This document shows, one piece after another, positions 59,938 through 64,000 of a stretch of DNA of 64,000 nt (positions are counted from its first letter, which is position 1; every line of letters begins with the position of its first letter). This DNA comes from Theocolax elegans. Taxonomy: Eukaryota > Arthropoda > Insecta > Hymenoptera > Cerocephalidae. A program made the translations under genes and the position numbers. Under the pieces are notes generated by a model. The model made no database searches. It had not been told where the DNA came from and saw only the letters and a program-made list of their open reading frames with translations. Location of the stretch: assembly GCA_026168455.1 (NCBI GenBank), contig CM047426.1, forward strand, positions 83,045,986 to 83,109,985, in the 5' to 3' direction.

Positions 59938-62900
59938 TTGCACCACGAGCAGTCAATGCTGCACGAGAGTCAAGCAAATTATGGATTATTATCTCTGCTG
60001 TATTTCAATATTCCTCGGTTTCTCTCGCTCCCTCACCCCTCGTTTCTCATCCTACCGAGGAATCGGAATAATTGCGTCGCTCGCACCCGTAATTGAATGG
60101 ATAACAATGCAACGGGTGCGCGTGCAATTGCCGGTCCGAGAAACCCGCCTACGAAGACGAGAGGTATATACACCCGACAAAACGCCGTATGACTAAGTAG
60201 GCGCTTCACCAGTCGAAGCCATCACAGGATGGAGCTATACTACGCGCATGGAAATGCACGCGCGAGGGACATGTGCATGTACCGTCTTTATCCCTGGTCC
60301 GTTCTCTCCCGATCGTTAATTACATTGGATTCCGATTGTGCTCTCGTCGCCGGGTGTTTCTACGACCACCACCACCACCACCACAGCCACCGCCACCATC
60401 ATCACCGTCACCGTCATCACCACCGCCTCCCACCCTTAGGAGGTGCATTATCGATGGAGGCCCAACGGAGGGAGGAGCTCAAGTGCGCTCTCACCGATTG
60501 TTCTTGAGGCACTTGTGGTTTTACGCCGTAATTCGGGAGACCAACGGCTCTTGGTGCATCACTAACTCTCCGAGATTCGGTACATCTATATCGACACACA
60601 TTCATGTATATCTGTATATATATGTTAGGATGCTGTGGCGTGTGGATTGGAGTGCATTTCATTGTTGCCGGGGGCTGACGTGTGGCTTTCGATAATCAAT
60701 CAATATTTGGCCTTTTCATAATATTTTAAGGAATTTCTAATTTTATTAAGTTTTAATGGTTGTATGTGCTTTTCTTCGATTGTATTGATTTCCAATGTAT
60801 TGATCACGAACAGATTGATTTTTAACAATTAATCGAAATGCTATAATAAATGTAATAAAATAAATTAGTACTCGAAAATTGAATAAAAGATGTTAAAATT
60901 AATTGTGAAACGTGCAATACACAGTCATAAGAAATAAGTAAAAGAAGTTGCAAATGCATTTTGTATAATTTTTATATTTATTACTTTATTCACGAATAAA
61001 ATATTTTTAATTGAATGAATTATGTTTTTGACACATTCAATTAAAATTATTGATTAAAATAATTATATATACGTAATTATAAAATTAAAATATACGTAAA
61101 GCAATAAAATTAAAATTCATGCATCAATATAATTTATATTTTAACGTATTGTGCAGAAAACATTAAAGTAAAAGTAACCGAATATTTAATTAAAACTTTT
61201 TATTTATAAACAATATCTCTGCCAATTTAAATACTTTATAAACTTATGACATTATTATCTCTTACGAAAATTATGCAATATTTAATTTAATAAGCAGCAT
61301 CAATTGATTATGGAAAATAGACGATAAAAATAAGGAATAAATTACTAATATTTCTCGTAACTATATACCAGAAATGTGCATTTATTTAAAATCGTAAAAT
61401 TCTCATAATAATTATTGTGTTTCATTGTGGAAACAACTGATACTATAAATTATAATAGCATTTAAAATCTTTATTAAGATGAGAAAATCAAAATATAAGT
61501 ATTCAATGAAGATGATTGTATCTGAGCACTTAAAAGGAGAGTAACACACGCACGCACACACGTTCGTATTCAACATTCGTATAATTTAAAGCACAAACTC
61601 AATATAGTGAACAATACGTGAGATATCGAGCATCAACCAGTTATAATCCAATCCAAAGGACGATCACTTCCTGGTCCTCATCAAACACTCAAGCGGCTAT
61701 CGAATCCACAGCGTGAATTTCTCGTCGAGTGACAGAAGGATGGAGGGAGGAGAAGAGAAAGAGGGGTCGATGGTTTATCGCGTCGCGGTTCGAAACAAGT
61801 CCCGTTGGCAATTTGCCTTGACGGCAGTAGAACCACGGACACGTTTGATCCAAAGGATACTACCACCTCTCCCCTCTCCCCGCTCCGCTGGTATACCTCA
61901 TCCTCAGTTGCAATAAAGCCCGCCGGCTAATCCACGCGCCCGCTCGAGAGGAAATCACCAAGGCCCGAGCGTGGATCGTCGCGCTGCTAACGCTCTGCGA
62001 CAAATCGCGGCCGAACGCGCACCTACGCTCAGGAAACTGAAGGAGGCCTCGTTCGAGGTGATGGTTTAGAGCTAACGCTTGGCTTTTCCTAGACTACCAA
62101 GCTTTCGGATATACAGGAACGAGCTCTAACGAATTACTCGGTATAAGAAACCACTAGTATCTAGGATACAAGGATTTTCTTTTTACGACAATTTATTCAT
62201 TATGGTCATCATTGATTAAACGTTTTATATTTATATTATTTCATTTTCTTCAAGGCGCTTTCATTTTAATGATAAATACAAAAGTATAATTTAAATAATT
62301 AACATTTACATTGGTTTTATTACACATTAACTTTATAACTTTTTAGTTCACGTGTATCTAGTGTAAAAAGCTCAGATTTTCTCTTCAGATTTCACTGTTT
62401 TTTAATTCAATTATTTATTAACATACGTATGGTAGTGTTTACTTTTATTTTTTAAGTACACCGTATTATACACCTTAATTTAACCGTTTCTTAAAATAGT
62501 AACAATTTAACTAAATAAAAACTTTGAGCTAGTTTACGTTACTGCCAAATTAATTTACGTGACTGCTAATTTGATAATAAATTATTTTTATGTACTTATC
62601 GGTAATTAATTTGTTACAGACTTATTATTTATTAAAGATCTATATTAGCTTGACATAGATTTGCGAGAATATCGATCTTGACTGTATACCTGTATAGTAT
62701 TTTAGTAGACATCATAATCAACTTTCAATTAATTTTAGAGTATCACTTAAATTAATACCTTCAATAGATATTGCCCTACTTATTCGGCGAGTGCGTCCGG
62801 TCTAGGATATATAGATATTTTGTGCCAACTTTCGGAAATGATAATTTATTTAAAACGTTAAATTTAACTCAACTTAAAAGTTAGACTATGAAGCTTAATT

Positions 62901-63407
62901 TCTTCAAATTTATAACCTAGCGAATTGAAAATTTTAAACTGAATAGGTAATTTTGTTTAAAATTTCGATACCAATGCTATACGTTTGAAGTATAACAAGT
63001 ATTATTTGCATTTGTATTAAACAAATTAAATTTATATACCGGTTTATTCATCCAGCCAAAATTAAACAGTTTACATTGCACTTAAATTAAAATAAGATTA
63101 ATTACAGATACCCTTAATGTAGATTCATCAAAATAAACATTGCCCAATTTGAATGGATACATCCTCGTTTATACAGATGTATATGTGTAGGTATATATAC
63201 ATCTAGGTGTTGCACTAAATCTAAACCGTCGTAATTAAATGCTTCATCAAAACATTAAGCGGCCAAGTGCAATAAATAGCCTCGTTGAAAGCTTCTTAGC
63301 TCTAAAGTTGTATAGCTCGTATAACTCTCCGACAGGGAGGAAAGGTAGGAAACAGATGTCACTTGGGTGCACAGAGCCCCGAGGTCAAGAGCTTCAGCCT
63401 TCTCTTC
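59865..63407 (+). repeat. Tandem duplication 3, second copy (about 3.54 kb)
   Basis: Near-identical to 56372-59864. It opens with a longer (AG)n run (59865-59929). An extra 23 bp or so is present near 61063-61097, where ATATACGTAA and AAAATTAAAA words are partly doubled. Other differences are single-base homopolymer changes and one missing G near 60774. Confidence 0.9.
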
Positions 63408-63426
63408 CTAACTCCCTTTCTCCCTT

Positions 63427-63459
<33 letters not shown>

Positions 63460-64000
63460 GTTTCAGTCTCTCGTTGCGCTTTGACTTTATCTGCATCTCC
63501 CTCCCTCAGTCCCCCACCTCGCTGTCGGATTAGCAAAAGCACGCCAGAGCGTGGTATTACAATTTTAAGCATTGTAATCCGCGCGCACCATCGGAAGGTC
63601 TCGACTAACCTGAGAGGGAAAGACACTGTGAAATAGAGAATAGAGAGAGAAAGGGAGAGAGAGAGGGAGAAAACGAAATTCCGGAAATGTAGGGGTTACG
63701 AGGAACTAGACGCGTTAGTGTTACATCTCTGATGTAACGCGTTGGCTTCTAAAGTGCTGACAGTGACTAAACCGACCTAATGAAAAACTAGGGGAAAACG
63801 AAAATTCTTTTCCAATACAATATTGACGTGACAATCATTCCATATTATGACTCTATAGAACTTATTTTACATTGTTTTTGAATTAATCTTACATCGAATA
63901 GCGAATACTAGTAAAATCTATATTTGATAAAATAAAGATAGCATACATATTGCACATAAATAAATTTGCTGCGGCATTAATTTAACAATGTATATTTAAT
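63408..64000. other. Microsatellites and unique flank
   Basis: (CT)n then (TA)n at about 63426-63459 and AG-rich DNA at about 63637-63667. No gene recognised. Confidence 0.55.

Noticed and set aside
59697..60196. Frames of 91-124 codons rich in Arg and Glu
   Set aside because: The RERERE runs are translations of an (AG)n microsatellite.

Overview
The window is AT-rich eukaryotic DNA, most likely from an insect. The signs are TTAA-target DNA transposons, a BEL/Pao LTR retrotransposon, a Ty3/gypsy-type primer-binding site, many (AG)n, (TA)n, (CGT)n and (CAC)n microsatellites, and almost no coding density. I suspect Hymenoptera from the general texture, but nothing in the sequence proves it. 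I found no convincing host protein-coding gene, tRNA, rRNA or CRISPR array. The only long intact open frame, 34451-36439, belongs to a retrotransposon. The window reads as an intergenic or deep-intronic region dominated by mobile DNA and recent head-to-tail duplications.

Layout. At 1-6.2 kb there is a hairpin, then three TTAA-flanked fold-back elements in a row (2295-3153, 3605-3988, 4033-4416), a 28-bp minisatellite and a decayed two-exon coding relic. At 7.28-10.28 kb lies a 2995-bp palindromic transposon bounded by TTA duplications. It has 181-bp terminal arms that are almost identical, about five direct 308-310-bp units on the left, about three inverted units on the right, and a central piece that looks like the 3' end of a gene. 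At 10.6-19 kb there is a SINE-like repeat, another TTAA element, a 1.3-kb tandem duplication with a third partial copy, and a fifth TTAA element. At 19-32.9 kb there is mostly unique AT-rich DNA with a second SINE-like copy and a solo LTR (27039-27364).

At 32.9-37.7 kb is a complete, very young BEL/Pao insertion: identical 1179-bp LTRs, GTAAG duplications, and an intact gag-protease frame with no reverse transcriptase, RNase H or integrase. It must have moved using enzymes supplied by a relative. At 40.1-44.5 kb is a rearranged Ty3/gypsy-type insertion bounded by GACT, with one LTR in minus orientation and a partial LTR, primer-binding site, leader and broken gag in plus orientation. An internal inversion would explain it.

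At 50.2-63.4 kb there are two more head-to-tail duplications, of 2.69 kb and about 3.5 kb. Their copies differ mainly by homopolymer and microsatellite indels, so real recent duplication and assembly artefact both need consideration. The elements do not form a pathway. The common theme is non-autonomous mobile DNA: almost every element seen lacks its own enzymes.
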